From: Polytrichum commune
Taxonomy: Eukaryota > Streptophyta > Polytrichopsida > Polytrichales > Polytrichaceae
Reading direction: 5' to 3'
Assembly: GCA_950295325.1 (NCBI GenBank)
Contig: OX485803.1
Location: forward strand, 51,785,554-51,849,553
DNA length: 64,000 bases
Part shown: positions 24,941 through 39,131 of the stretch, in pieces
How the letters are laid out: the number at the start of each line of letters is the position of its first letter
Position numbering within the stretch: position 1 is the first letter of the stretch
Program-made: the position numbers and the translations under genes
Notes under the pieces: generated by a model
The model's input: only the letters and a program-made list of their open reading frames with translations
Database searches by the model: none
Told to the model about the DNA's origin: nothing

Positions 24941-25821
24941 ATGTACGGTAAAAGTAAGTATAGTGCCTTGGACCTATGTTTGGGGAAAACCGACGGCTAG
25001 TTCATTATCAGCCGATGGATTTCCCCTCATGGCCGGTCCAAATTTCCAACCATCGGATGGCAATCCGACTGTAATTTCAATCCTCCGGCAATTAGCCGAT
25101 GGACCAAAAAATGTCCCGGAAATGTAGCCAATTCTTCTTGTGAGTTACTGGATTTCAGCCAGAAGCATCCAGAGTGCTATTTGTCTGGGGCATCTGATGA
25201 TGCACTTGAGGAAGTACCCTAAACCTTAAACTTTTTGAATTATGCAACCTTTCCATGACCAAATCCAATTGTTTCTATGAAGAATTGGGGGACCCTTGGC
25301 CTTCAAGCGGTGAAGGCATTGCTAGGTTCAATTCCTGCCAAGGATATTAACTCTTCAAATTTAAAGTTTTGAACATGCCTTTCTTTTCACTTATTCAAGA
25401 TTTTGTACTAAGAAATGATTTCTAATAACTTTTCATACATTTTTAAAACAATTAGTACCGATATGAATTCCATTTAATCGGATATTGGCCAATGAAAATA
25501 TGAAAATATAGGCAATTGGCCGATTGATTTTACAAAAGACCGGCTGTTGCCGATGTAAATTGGAAAAAATCCGACCCTTCGTAGCAACTACCGGCAATTA
25601 GCCACTAAGGCTTCAAAAACTTCCCGAACTCTGCCTTGGACTCATGTGTGTTGTATATATAAACGAAGTATATACACTTTCATATATATATATATGTGCA
25701 AATGAACGACTGTTGCAGACTCATAATTATGTGAGCTCCATGGAGCCAATTTTAAATTATAAATAGGGTTTGCACCCATTTGAATGCATGGGGACGGACG
25801 GGGCAATTACATTATAGGGCT

Positions 25822-25845
25822 CTAGCTAGCTAGCTAGCTAGCTAG
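25822..25845. repeat. (CTAG)6 palindromic microsatellite
   Basis: Six tandem CTAG units. Because the unit is self-complementary, the whole tract is palindromic. Confidence 0.9.
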
Positions 25846-27149
25846 GGCGCCTGTCTACGTAGAGACAAGGAGGTGTTATTTTTAAGCCTTGTTCTTATTA
25901 TTGTTCGTATTCTTATTATTGTTATTATTATTCCGGCTCTTTGTGTGGGATCATTCATGCGGGTGTTGGTGATGAATTGGGTGAAGTTAAAGAGGCCTGC
26001 CCGCTCGATGTCATGCAGCATATATATATATATATGTAAGTTCGATGGGAGTGGGAATTTGGGAAACAATAATAAGTTAAGTTAAATCCCCTCTCCTCCT
26101 CAAAAAGATGCCCACACCACCACCACCACGACTACTACTACCAACCAAAAGGGCTTGAAGCCACTTGATGTCCACAGTCAAGAGAGAGAGAGAGAGAGAG
26201 AGAGGAAGGAAAAGGGGAGGGGAAGGAAGGGGGGGGGGGGGTGTCATGGGGTGTTGATCCTAAAAGCCAAAAATTGAGAGCGGGGACGGGACAACTCCTA
26301 AGAACCAAAAAGTGCAAGGGACAACCCTCCCCCGTATTGCCTTTCATTTGTCGACAACTTTTCGATGCTCCCCAACGGCCCCTAGGCCGGCTTCACGCTC
26401 AAATAGGGGCGACCGATGCTCGGATCGGGAGCACTTATTGTGAACAACAACAACTCCATATTAGCTTCGTTACTAGGAATGAATAAACAAGTAACTATAA
26501 CAATAACAATGGCATTATGAATGATAATGCTCTCCTTCTATTGCATCGATCGTCCACGAATCCAAGGTTAGGGGTCGACGTAATTGTTCGTATGTAGCAT
26601 CAATGGCAACAATAGTTGCTACATAGACTAAAGGGGATTTGTCCAACTCCCGGGATGGTGGACCAAGCCATGTCATCCCATAAGGCTCGATGTGGGTCCA
26701 TTATTATTTATTGAAGGGGAAAAACAAAAGTCGAGAGGAGGGGGGGGGGGGATTGTATTAGTTGTTATGAAGGAGACATGATTTTGAAGGGAATAATAAT
26801 GGCCAGGCCTAGATGTCCTCGCCTCTTTGATCTGGGCCCCACCACTCCTACCAAGTTAATAAGGAGGTCTAGTAAAACAAGCATGATTCCCCGTAAGTTT
26901 TGTGGTCAATTTATCTCAAGTGGGTCTCCCCTAGACTATTCAGAACTTTTGATACTAATCTATGGATCAAAATCCCCCACAAAAGGAAATTTACACATGC
27001 TCTAATAATAGTAGAATGTCTTGCATTATCACCTCGGGTAAGATTGTAGGGCCTTAGCTCAAAGCAGTGGGTACCTAGACCTAAGACACCCTAAAAGCCC
27101 AAATCCCCCACCTCGTGGATTAGTCGACGTCGGTTTTATAAGAAGTATG

Positions 27150-27310
27150 TTTAGACTCGTTACTTTGGGGAACCATGTAGGCATATGGTTAAGTGCGACA
27201 TTCCAATTGGTGTATCATGTTAATCGGGGTGGTCTTTACGATTCGTCATGTGATGCCAAATATCATGCACTTCCCTCTCTTGATGATCATTATGACTATT
27301 TTCAGATGGA
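27150..27310 (+). repeat. Dispersed repeat family E, copy 1
   Basis: It is collinear with about 30085-30200. Shared words include (A/T)ATTGGTGT, GATGTT/CATGTTAATCGGGGTGGTCT, GATT(C/T)GTCA, and TGATGCCAAATATCATGC versus AGCATCAAGTGTCATGC. Neither copy keeps an open frame. Confidence 0.45.
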
Positions 27311-28329
27311 ATGCCAGAAGCTAACACCAGGAAAAAGGAAAAGAAAAAATTCAAGAACCAAGAAAACACGGCCACATACCCTCTCTACCTAGTTGCTACC
27401 TCGTGATTCCAAGACAATCAAGTGGGGGTTGGGGGATGAACAGTGCAGCCCGCACTAAACCAAATGCGTTGGGGTGGTTTGAGGCCAGGTATGGGGCCAA
27501 GAAACTTGGGAACCAAAACACCCTTAACCTGGACCCTCCTTGTGGACTCCAGATTGGGCCCAACCTTGAGATTTTTTTATTTTCTCGGAGGGGGTGGGAT
27601 ATCAATGCTTGGGAGTGGGGACCCACGAGATTTGACAAGATATCGGTGCCACATCATTACCGCCACATCATCGCCCTCCTATTTGGACTCACTCTCTCTC
27701 GGACCCCTCCCTAGCATAACCTCTCTTTGGACCCCAACTTGTTCACACTCTCAACCAATAGGATTGCTTGATTTTGAACTCCCCTTTGGCGTTGGACCCT
27801 AGTGATGCAGCCCTAGTCCTAATTAGTGTGGGTAGGGGGGGGGGGGGTAACAAATGAAATGGGGAATTACATACATACATACAGCCAGTAGTTGGTTGGG
27901 GGAATGGGGTTGAAGGTAGTATTGAGGAGGGGCTCCTCACACACTGTAGGCTTAGAAAGCGGCCTAAGTGTAGGCCTAAACCATGGCTGCTGTGCCTGCC
28001 CTTTTGGCTTGGGCACACATGGAAAGCTATTAATAATAATAACACCGCCACCTTTTCCCACAAAATAGAGGAAGTATGTTAGTGTTGCAGCAAATCTATT
28101 CTGGTCGGAACCAGTGTGTGGCTATGGATGGATGAACGTCTGGATGGATGGATGAGAAAACGGACGGATGGATGGAGGGGAGGGGTGTGTAGGTTTGTCT
28201 GTGGTGGGTTCCATTCATTAGACCCATTAATTATAAGCAGGAGCGGGCCCACTCCATGACCGGGGAGAAACTCGACCGCTAGTTACAGATGAGCCCGTTA
28301 GAGCTCATTTTAATAATAACCAACCCACC

Positions 28330-28405
28330 CATCGTTGTTTTTTTAAAGAAACTAGGGAATATACCCTCCAAATTAAATAAAAAAACCCGGGAGATCGCAA
28401 CATGG
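28330..28405 (-). repeat. Dispersed repeat family C, short inverted piece
   Basis: On the minus strand the words CATGTTGCGATCTCCCGGG, TTTATTTAA and GGGTATATTC follow in the same order as in the family C copies. Confidence 0.4.
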
Positions 28406-29700
28406 AATTAAGTCCGGTGGGGGGCTTGGGAACCACTACTATTACGACGACGATTACTACTACTACTATTACTACTAATAAGATGATCTTGAGAGGATTT
28501 GTGTGCCGGGAAATGTTCCCGGGGTGTGTGGGGCCACGAAGGTGAAGGGATTTTTTTGTGGGGTTTGAAGGAGACCCTAGCTCATAGTCCATCGTGGCCA
28601 AGCAATCGGGGTCAAATTGATAATACGAGACATGCTTTTGGATTCCTAGGATGGGGAGGCTTTGACTGTTATAGGGGGGGGGGGGGAGGGCGGGTAATGA
28701 GGCTAGCTAGTCGCGTCGCCACCCCCACATTTGTAGTATGCATGACTCGGTACTTGAAATCACTAAGAAATTGAGTCCGCAAAGCCGTGTTGAACAAGAC
28801 ATTCGTCCCCACTACCGGGGGGACACATGTAAACTTCCACTTCAAAGTTGCAATGTTGTTTTTTTATTTTATATATATACCACTCACCAACAACAAGAAA
28901 AAGGGAAAGTAGTTAGTTAGGTCTCCCCCCCCCCACCACAACCATGAAAGATGCCTGCTCTCCGATGGCAGTTGGGTGTGATATTTAGTGACTTGTGGAC
29001 TCCGTAATATCATGCTTTTGTGGCACCCAAATTGCACGTGATATTGAAGAGTTTTGTAGTGTTAGCGTGGATGCGTGTGACATTATGGAATAATCATAAA
29101 GTCGAGATCGGAAGAATGACGATGATTACAATGATGGCGACGTGGTGTGTGCAAGCACGTGGGTTGAATTCTTCGGTGGTTTATTTTAATGTCGAAACTC
29201 GTGATATATGGGAGTGAGATTTAAGCTGAGAACCTCCGTTCCTTTCGGGACATAAGAGAAAGGAGTGACGATGTGGAGGTTCATACTACAAAGTTTAGAG
29301 TGTGTATTAATACATGCAAATGGCAACTTCACTAACACTTTGCACGTTAAAGTTCTTACGATTCACCAATGTGCCATGTCGACTTCTTTTAAGATTGCAC
29401 TTGATAGTTTTGGGACATGCGGTACTTTCACTTCAAAAACAAGATTAATTAGTGTTGAAGCGACCATGGGAGACCGGTAGATAAGTCAAACGTAGAGTAT
29501 TGGTCTTTGAATTTGCCATGAGAGGAGAATCGCACGTTCTAGCCAAGCATTTGTAACACCTCGTTGAGAATTTGCTGCTCGTTTCGATTATAATGTACTC
29601 CAACTTCACATGCATGCACATTGATGCCTAAGGTTTATTGCCATTACAATAAGAGGGGAGTATCACATATGAGCGTCCCCTCCCATTTCTCCTACATTAA

Positions 29701-29702
<2 letters not shown>

Positions 29703-29731
<29 letters not shown>

Positions 29732-29735
29732 TGTG
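29703..29735. repeat. (AAAG)n microsatellite
   Basis: About eight AAAG/GAAA units in a row. Confidence 0.95.
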
Positions 29736-30084
29736 ACCCCTATGAGTTCATGGCTTATTCACCTCAATTGACTTGGATTAGACTAATTTTGGGTCTTTAA
29801 AACTAAGTTGAGAAGGTGGCAGTAAGTTGACAGACGTACCTCTCAAGAAGAACATTGAAATAGGTCAGAATTGTGGGGTGAAGATCAAAGGAAACAAAGT
29901 GCACTTTTCTCATGCATTTTTTGAGTTGGGTTTAGACGTAGGATGTACCTATATTATGCTACACGTGCCACTTAATTTTTATAATCGGTGTCTTGATTTT
30001 TTTTATACTAGGGTACTTGGCATTATACTTATTTCATCCAAGTTGCAATGCTCCAACAACATGAGTCATTCCAACGACAATACA

Positions 30085-30200
30085 CATATGATTTAGTGTG
30101 GCATCAAAATTGGTGTGCGATGTTGATTAGAGTGGTCTGTGAGATTTGTCACGAAGCATCAAGTGTCATGCGACACCTTCTCTTGTTGCCACCCAATGAT
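30085..30200 (+). repeat. Dispersed repeat family E, copy 2
   Basis: See the copy at 27150-27310. Here TTTAGTGTGGCATCAAAATT introduces the shared block. Confidence 0.45.
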
Positions 30201-32999
30201 TGCAAGACAATTCATGTGGATTTATAATTGATATTGTGGACCACACTAAATCATACATTTAGCAAAGTGTCATTGTCTCGACCTCGGGTTGTCTTGAGCT
30301 TGCATCTCACTGAGAATTAGGATTCAAGAATGGTGGTCTCTAAAAGTCGCGTTTCCCTTAATCTATCATGCCCATGTTGACATCTACAAAGACATGATTG
30401 CTACACCAACATCACTTATCAATGCGGCCCACTATAATTTGGACACACCACGATCACTTTTGTCAATGTAACGTTTCTTGACCCATGTCAATTTTGAGCA
30501 CACAATATCATATGTTCATAATTGGTAACATCGAATAATGAATAGATGCATTCACATAAAACAATGTGACACGTCAAATATTTTTGTTTGTAAGAAACTG
30601 TCACCTCACCGATCATAATAGTAGATTTCACGATTTCCCCTTTCAAAACCTAAGTACTCACTCTTCACCTCGATCATGCAACCCGGCCTGCAACATCATT
30701 TCAAGAAGAGGACACACATCCCTAAATTCTCATAAACTTAAGTCTACAATTAGCATGGGCAACCCTAACTTGTGTGGGCCATGCTAGTTTCTACATGCCC
30801 ACCCTAAACTGCCAGACCACACTAATAGGTGGTATATGTGTAGTTGTCATTCTTTGATATCTCGTGTTCCTTACAAGTACTTAGTACCCATATATCTATA
30901 TATATCAATTTTCTTCTCCTAGTGGGTGGATTTTCCTACACATCTTTGAGGTCCTGATGTGTCGGACAATTAATGGCATCATCTAGGTATTCATCATCCC
31001 TCAAAGCTAGTAATGTACGTCCTTCTTGAAGATGGGTGGCAAGTAAAGGTAGGTGTAGGGTAATGGACCACCTTCAGTGCCCCTTCACATGCAAGTAGTT
31101 TTCAAGGACAAGTGCTAGAACAAGCCCTCATGTGTGGAATACATCAAGGCAAGTGCATTACACCGCATAATAATTGAAAATGGTGCATTCCATGCGGGAA
31201 CTCTTTTGATTCATGTCTATGAAATTTTTGAACGCATGAAACTAAAGATGATTTTCTTATTATTATCATAGTTATTTAAAAGACCCCTTCTCCATTTCCA
31301 GTAGAAATCATATGAGTTTTCGCTGAATCGAATAGATAATAACAACCATGGCATTAAAAACTCGAGGATTACATGTACTAAGAGAAGACCAGACCGTGAA
31401 GACATTTGTTGCACTTTCTTTTAGGTCGTATGCAAACAAGAATCGAGGACACCCCCACAAATCAAACTGTTGTAATATGTGGATACGTTTATACATGGCA
31501 TGATCTTTACTTTGTCCCCTATTGAATGTACCCATTTCCAACACATGTGTTTTCTAAATATATCACATGTTGAAACACCCGAAAGCTTGTGACACCACTT
31601 GCTTATTCTTCAATCTCATGGATGATGCATTTAAATGCACCCATGTGACTATGAGAGGTCTCCTCCTGAGGCGACATGTACTTTTCTTCTCTTGCAATTG
31701 AATTTTTGTTTTTGATTCGTGTCAAAAAAAAAGAGACTAGGAGAGGTCCCTATGGTTCTCAACTTCAAGTACTCATAAGATGGCCAACTATGGGTTCAGA
31801 AATCATGTTTCTTTTTGGGATCCCGTCGGGTTTTTCATGTATATGTTTTTTCACATGAATGTTATTTCAAGCCGAAACCTCATTCAACAAGAAACTCACA
31901 AATACACCTACACATAATGCCCAATTTGGGTGTTTCTCACAAAGGAACGACAAATAATGTTGAGGGTTCACATTTACAATCGGCGACGCCACATGGGCGG
32001 TTCACAATTGGTATTGAGCAAGACACCTAGAATCGGTGACACTAAACACAATAACTACACCACATACGATATTCAGTGTCACTCTCTCACTCATGATTTG
32101 GAGTTACAAAACACACTCCATCTTTTTCACCATTGAATACCAAGTGTGAAGTGGTTAGTGGTCTCGCATGTCCCAACAACCAATTCGACATTCATTGGTA
32201 ACCTACGAGACACACCCAAAATAGATTCCCAATAGCAAAGTGACACACACAACACACTATCTACCATAACGTAGGCACTCCGGGCTCTTATATCCTCAAT
32301 TGCCTCAAAACGACGGAAATAGGTGCCTCTACACACCCCCCCACCCCCCCACCCAACACACACGACGGGGGTTGGTCATGGCCATGAACTTGGCAAGCCT
32401 CGTCGCAACAACAACAACAACAAAAAAACATAATGGCCGAGTGGAGGGGCAAAAAGAGAAGGGGGAACAACAATGAGGGAAAAGGGGGGGGGGGGGGGGG
32501 GGTGGGGGGATGGGAGTCATGAATCGTGCTTCCTGGGACGAGCGTCAGGAGGCAATTAATTACCTTACCAACAACATACACATTCTCTCCCTCTCTCTCC
32601 CTCTCTCTCCCTCTCCCTTTCCCTCCTCCTTACCCCTGGGGGGGGGGGCAGGCAGGGCAACCATGGACCTCACATGGGAGCAGGGGCACTCAGGGTTCGT
32701 ACCCATGACTGCAACCCGGACACATGGAGCCTGCAGGCTAAAGCTAAAGCCCCCCCCCCTCCGCCCCTGCATGCACACCCACTAACCCCTCTCACTAACT
32801 AGCCCGCTTAGTGAGTGAGCTGAGCCACTAGCGACTGGCTGACTGGCAAGGCAACTAGTGTGGTGTAGTGTAGTGGGCGTTTGAAAAGTCACTAGTGGGG
32901 GAGGGGGGCGGGGGATGGCCGACCGGGTCATGGAGGGGAGGGGGGGGGTGAGGTGGATTAAGTGGGTGGCCGTGTTTTAGTGGAGTGGGGCGAGGGGGG

Positions 33000-35900
33000 G
33001 TGGAAGCGGAGGGAAGGGAGTGACTAATTGGGATTAGTGGGTGATTAGTAAGTGACTAATGGGAGAAAGGGGGGGGGGGGGGAGGCTAGGCCTTTTGAAG
33101 AGGAGCGTCCGTCGTCGTCCTCCCCTCGTGCCCCCCCTCCGCCACCGCCCTCTTTGCACAAGCCTGCCTTCTTCATTGCCCCGCCCGCGAGGTTTTGCAG
33201 GCTAGGATCTCGCTCCGTGTCCCCTGTGAAGCCGATTCCCTTGTTGCGCCCCTCTCGCTGGTCAGTATGAGCCCTCACTCGCTCACTTTGCTCCAGGTTT
33301 GAGTCAGATAGATCTCTTCCAGACTCGGTCACTCACAAAACCACAATAGCGCGCGCGTAAAACACACACAGGCAGAGAGAGAGAGAGAGGGAGGGAGGGA
33401 GGGAGGGGGGAGAGACTGGGGGTTTAACGTGAGTAGTGCAACGTGTTTGAGGATTTTTCGTTCGCTCGCTCGGCGCTCGCATACGGCCGCTCAGCATCCT
33501 GTAGCTTCCCTCCTGCCTGCGCTAAGAGTGAGTGTGTGCGTGCGTGTGTGTTTTCGAGGTTTTTGAGCTTCTCGGGAAGTTGGCCATACAGCCCCCGCCC
33601 GCGGGTGCTTTGTTCATGTGGCTCATCGTCCCTGCTGTTTCTATTGCGGCTGTTTGTGAGAGACAGGGTGGAGGTTTTTGGTTCGTTGGTGGTGGATCAG
33701 TGAGGTGTGTGTAAAGGTTCTAGGAACTCGGGTTTCATAAGGTTTTAGAGTTTCTGTGAAGGTTTATGTTTTCTTCTTCTCTTCAAGCCCCCCGCCTGCG
33801 ACGATACTACTGTTCATAAGCTTCATCACAAGGTTGGGTTAGTTTCATACTTGGCTGGCTGCCTCCTCAACGAGAACAGGCTCTTTCTCCTGTCAAGCAC
33901 AAGTCCGTTTCGTAAGTGCGAGGGTTAAGGAAATTTTGGTGTAGTTGAAACTGAGACGGCTCAGTGTTGGAGATAAATATTCTTTGTCTTCAAGCTTCCG
34001 CTATACCTTACACAAGTGAGACCATTGTATTTGCGAAATATCTCTTCCTCCTCTCAAAACTTGAGCACGTCGACTTTTTGAACCTTTTCCGAGACAGTGT
34101 GTGTGTCTTTAGAAGTGCGTGTATTACAGCAAACGGAAGCACTATCCATATCACTCCATCCACCTACAACCTGCTTGTCTTCGTTTCTTCAGCTTCAGAA
34201 ATATATTTCTGGAATAGATTTTCTACCGACTGCAACTAGAGCGGGTTATTGTTCGTTCAGGAGTTGGTCGGCCCCCCCCCCCCCTCTTCTAGCCTTTACC
34301 TTACCTTACCTTTTCTTTCTTCTCAAAACTTTCACGATAATCGCTTCATCCGTCTTCGAAACTATATATATTCCAAGGGGTCTCGGTCTCGTCTGTAAGG
34401 GGAGAGTTAAGCAAAGCCATTTGTTCATCTTCTTTCTTGTAGAAAAAGTCTGTCCACTTCTTGTAATAGCGTCTGCAAATAGCGCGCTTTGTTGTTGGCC
34501 TCTACGACTACTAGTCCCGTGGTTTTTGAAGCGGCTCCTGAAGACTCCATCACATTCTCCACAAGGAAAGAGTGACCTTCAGTTCCACAAATTTTGATGT
34601 CCATTTAGCCAAGGTACTTCCGTCTCCGGCTCCTCTTAAGTTATTAGTTGGCTAGTCACTGTTTTCTTGCCGTAGTTTCCTCATATTACAGGTCTTCCTA
34701 GAAGGACCCGACCGCACTACTAGCAGGGGAATAAAAAGGATTTCAATTATTTTCAAATATACTTTCTTAGACTTTGTTTGGGGACGCTCACATCAATCGT
34801 ATCGTTTCTCCTTATCCATTTGCATTTTAAAGATGGATGGATAGCTTAGGTCCAATCCGGCGCTGCCAGCCTTTTCTCAGCATACTCCCTGTTTTCTTTT
34901 TTTGTGAAATTTATTTAACTCTCAGTTTTCAAGACCTCTTGAAATTTCTTTCTCCGAGTCACAGTTCTTGTAAGGTCCGTCCGTCGAAGGTCTCAAGGTG
35001 CATGCGAGCGAGCGACTATAGGCATTCATTCATTTTCTTCTTTCTGTTTCCAAGTTCCCTCCCCTCCTCCCCTCCTCCTCAAGCTCCATAAAGACCACAA
35101 TAATAAAGATCCTTTGTTGTGTACTTCTGAGCTCTAACTTGTTGCAAAGAGGCTTCACATCATTTGTTCTCCGTACTTGGCTACATGACTTGATCAGCAC
35201 TCATTCTCTTCTGCACTTTGTTGTGGAACAAGTGCAACTTCTTTGTTCTGTCTGCAATATTAAAATAACATCTACGACCAGTAGTCTCTTTCTTTCATTC
35301 AAGTAGAGGATCCCTCATTTTCTCACGTTTCTCGAACGTGAGAGCACTTTCCACCAGATCCTGTTGCGAACATCATCTTCTTGTTCATCTTTAATTGTTT
35401 GCGAACCCCCAATTACTCTCCAATTCTTGACAACGTCAAGTATGATCCATTCACGTGAGGTTTGGCAGTGCGTTACAGGTTGTGAAATTTATGGTGGTCT
35501 TCTATCGTAATTGAGTCTGCACACCTCGTTTCTTCCTTATCCTATCCTTCTTAGCCTACGATATAGTGTGCATGATTGGTCATTGTGGACGTTATTTCCA
35601 AGAAGCATGAGATGATCATAAATTGCTTGTGTAATCATCCAACGATTCCAGCATTTGCGTGCTGTAGGATCGTATGCAGCTTTACTTTTCGGTAGAGTTT
35701 GAAGATGTTGTCGTTGTTATCAGAATTGTAATATCTAAATTTCAACTAAAGAGCCCATATCGCGGTTGTATTGCCGAGTCGAGTTATTCTCGGTTATAGA
35801 TGACGGTCTTTGTTTATATTTCCAACATATTTCCCAAGTGTCTCTTCATGGTGAACTACGTAGTCCCTCTCCACGGGATTGAAATTCTTCCCTGGCCGCA

Positions 35901-36152
35901 TGCAGTAAAGACGTGGCTTCTGCATTTTCTGTTATTTTCTTGCTGCAGCTCTTTTGAAATTCTGAGCCGTTGCACATCTCCGTGTTGCGAATCAATTGTT
36001 TGTACTCACTCAGTCACTACATTAGGGGTGGCGCTCTACACATGCATGTTTACGGAAACTGCATTTATATTTATAGGATATTATTAACATGGGCATTTTG
36101 TTGTGACCAGGCTTGGAGTTAAGGACGTGTAAAACTTAAATTTGGAGAAGAA
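33000..36152 (+). promoter_or_regulatory. Putative promoter and long 5' leader of the DCD gene
   Basis: Base composition changes here from AT-rich repeat DNA to a pyrimidine-rich, GC-richer stretch free of the dispersed repeat families. It has CT- and CCGCC-rich blocks at about 33090-33250, a (GA)n(GGGA)n tract at about 33376-33405, and TTC/CTT-rich sequence through 35.4 kb. This is typical of a plant core promoter and an untranslated leader with introns. The acceptor GTTGTGACCAG at about 36110 would start the exon carrying the predicted ATG at 36153. Frames here (for example 34097-34597, 166 codons from a GTG) lack an ATG start and any known domain. I cannot place the transcription start. 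Confidence 0.5.
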
Positions 36153-39090
36153 ATGCGGAGGTATGGAAGAACTGGTGATCCTGATTTTAACCTTGACCAG
36201 CCACACTCCCTGCTTGTCAAGGTCAGTATACTGGTTCATGGGGGGGAATTTGCGTCTTAGGAGGTGTGGGGGGAATTTTAACATCGGAGTGGAATTTTCA
36301 TCTCGGGAGCGAGAGTGAGAATAACTTGTGGGAGTGCAAGTGATGTGCAAAGATGTGCAAGTGGGAGGAATATGTATATGTATTCTTCTCTTGGAGATGA
36401 TGATATCTTCCCTCTCATCCTACCGTCAGTCTGTGATTGTGTCCGGAGTCGGTATAACTTTCTCTCTTAGTTCCATCTTATAGTCCTGTGTTACGTTTTT
36501 CAAGCTCTCCCCGGAACCAATACTCCATAGTTGTTGTGGTTTCGATGTGGGTTCTAGAACTTTTCACGCCCCGGGTCAAGAAGCTTCAAATCAGATCCCC
36601 TTGGGTGGAGTGTGTTTCAAGTTCTATATGTCCGATTCTTCCTGTTGGGTCTGAGTGGAAATCGTTATAGCCTTACTTGGACATCCTGGATTATTGGGCT
36701 GTGGAATCCCAGGTGTCAAGTCTTATACATTCTCCTCTTTGTACTCAGGTGGACTGATATGCTCCTTTTAATACCCTCAGCTGAATTTCAGTGTTACGGG
36801 TGTCGTTTCTCCTTTTGTTCTTTTCAAGAAGTCCGTCTCTAGTATGACTACTACCATCTCATGCAGGGCATTTAAGTCAATGAATTTCTTTCCTTATATG
36901 TTTAATGTTACATGTGGCCATCTGTGATGAGTGTGTTTGGAAATTGGGGTCTATTTTCAATCTATTTGCAATCTCAAACATCGGTTGTCTTGACAGCAAG
37001 GCTTAAAATAATAATATAGTGTACGGGTAGCAGGTTCATTGCCTATACTGGTAGCAGATTTGAATTGAGACATTTCTGTTGTGGTCTTTCAGTGCTGAGA
37101 ATGATCAGGTCACAAACCTGTGTTAAACTGAGATGAAACTCAGTATCAATTGTTGTGTTATAAACCATAACAAATAGAGTAGACAACATGAGGTGCAGGT
37201 TATAACGCTGCAGATATCCTATGCCAGACTTGGCAGATTACACTAATTTAAAGTGAGTGACATGGCACTCAGTAAAATTGCCCGACACCCGAGCAGATTT
37301 GTTCATTGTTGATATAGATTTGTGTCTTGGTTCAGTCCAGTCCCATCTCTTTGCGTAGGACTTCAGAAATTCCTCCTTGATTTACTCTGTCAGATTTCAG
37401 TCACTCTTGAACCATCATCTCAACGGCAATTTTCAAATAATGTTGCATTGATGCATACCAGACGACGAGAGATTGATGAGTTCTGAGGGCTTTTTTCATT
37501 AAATGTTTTTTTGGACACAGGTGGAAACTTCATTGCGCCAATCAATAGGCATGGAAATTATCGACGTGATCTGTAAATACACACATCAGCCAGTTATGGC
37601 AGAAGGTCTCAGATGAATTTGCAGTTGGTGGAGGACCGTGGTTATACCTTGGTGTCAATTTTCTTCTTGGGCTTCTCCGTCTCAATAGCCACTGTTTCCT
37701 GGATCTTTTTGATTTTGTGCTGCCAACAACCGATCTCCCCCTTATACATCTTTCTCGGGTACTAAAAGTCTTCACCGCTGGCGAGTCCTTATTCTTATCT
37801 GCTGTTTGGGGAAGGGTTGGGCGGTTCCAGGGGTGGCACCTTGGACCAAAACTGGGCGCCCATCCCCACTGCCTCAAACCCAACATACTTTGACCAGAGG
37901 CAACAGGCTGTGTTTGAGAAAAGGACACTGCTGCAACCAGAGCCAAAACAAGTTGCTGCAGATTTCAAACGCACAGTTGGTGAGGGTCGGCGTCCCCAAA
38001 AGCAAACAGCAGGAGAAAGAAAGCAAGCCTCCGGTGAGCAGAAGGCTAGTACAGGAGTTATGACAGGCGTGTTTAATGGAAACCCTCCCTATCAGATTGT
38101 TAGCGGCCATGACAAACGATTCAAGTCGCTTCCTCCCACAGAGATGCTCTCTCGATATGAGACATTGGGAGGCTACATTTTTGTTTGCAACAACGACACC
38201 ATGCAGGAAGATCTCAAACGGCAACTTTTTGGTGAGCTCATGTCTGCTATCTCATCGAATTAGGGTCTATGTGTTGGACACGGCAGTTGCAGTTTAAAAT
38301 AGAAACTGTTAGTAGAGGGAGATGTGCGAAATGCTGACCACTTCCAAGATTTGAGAGGGACATTATCATAGTATGGTTAAGCTGACATACTCGTGGCATT
38401 GACACATGTGTGCAATTGATAAGTCTGTAGTATGTACATTATTTCCTGGTTCTAATGTTATTTTGCAATGAAACAGGGTTGCCTCAGAGGTACCGGGATT
38501 CTGTGCGGGCAATCCAGCCTGGCCTTCCTCTTTTTCTGTACAACTATACCACTCATCAGCTGCATGGTGTATTTGAGGTAAGTATTAATTTGGCCTTGTC
38601 GAACTTACTGTATGGTCAAGTGTGTGTCGTCCAGGTATATTGTAGATCTCTTCTATCAGTATTTTGGTGTTTGGGATTTACGTATCACCGCAGTGTGTTG
38701 TTTTTTTCCCCGTGTTAGGATATTGTAGTGAGATGGCAAATGACTTTGTATTGTACCCTTGAAATTGCAGGCTTCAAGCTTTGGGGGTTCAAATTTAGAC
38801 CCAACAGCATGGGAAGACAAGAAATGTCGAGGGGAGTCCAGATTCCCTGCTCAGGTGTGTACTTAATTATGAGTAGTTAAATCTGCAGTTGACCAATGAA
38901 ATTCATCTGAATGACCAAAAGAGAATTGTATGATTTACCATCATTATCTGGGATGCCTTAGGTACGCATTCGCATTCGAAAGCAGTACAAGCCTCTTGAG
39001 GAAGATGCTTTTAGACCTGTGCTCCATCACTATGATGGACCCAAGTTTCGTCTCCAGCTTTCAGTACCAGAGGTATGGGTTTTGTGCTGT

Positions 39091-39131
<41 letters not shown>

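Larger units (their letters stand above)
24849..33000. other. Intergenic DNA rich in simple repeats and poly-G tracts, no supported gene
   Basis: This stretch holds microsatellites ((GT)n 24908-24942, (CTAG)n 25822-25845, (GA)n 26181-26204, GGAT-type 28116-28175, TAC-type 28434-28476, (AAAG)n 29703-29735), runs of nine or more G or C near 26230, 26742, 27836, 28675, 28925, 32486 and 32640, and a family E repeat pair. Overlapping frames at about 27400-28060 and 32290-32785 arise from GC-rich low-complexity sequence. A group of CCGGCAATTAGCC-like words recurs between about 24980 and 25610. Confidence 0.55.

Noticed and set aside
27396..28063. Cluster of overlapping ORFs on both strands
   Set aside because: Several frames are open at once in GC-rich, Pro/Gly-coding low-complexity DNA. 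No motif or splice structure.
34097..34597. 166-codon plus-strand ORF
   Set aside because: It starts with GTG, lies in the pyrimidine-rich leader ahead of the DCD gene, runs through a poly-C tract and shows no family motif.
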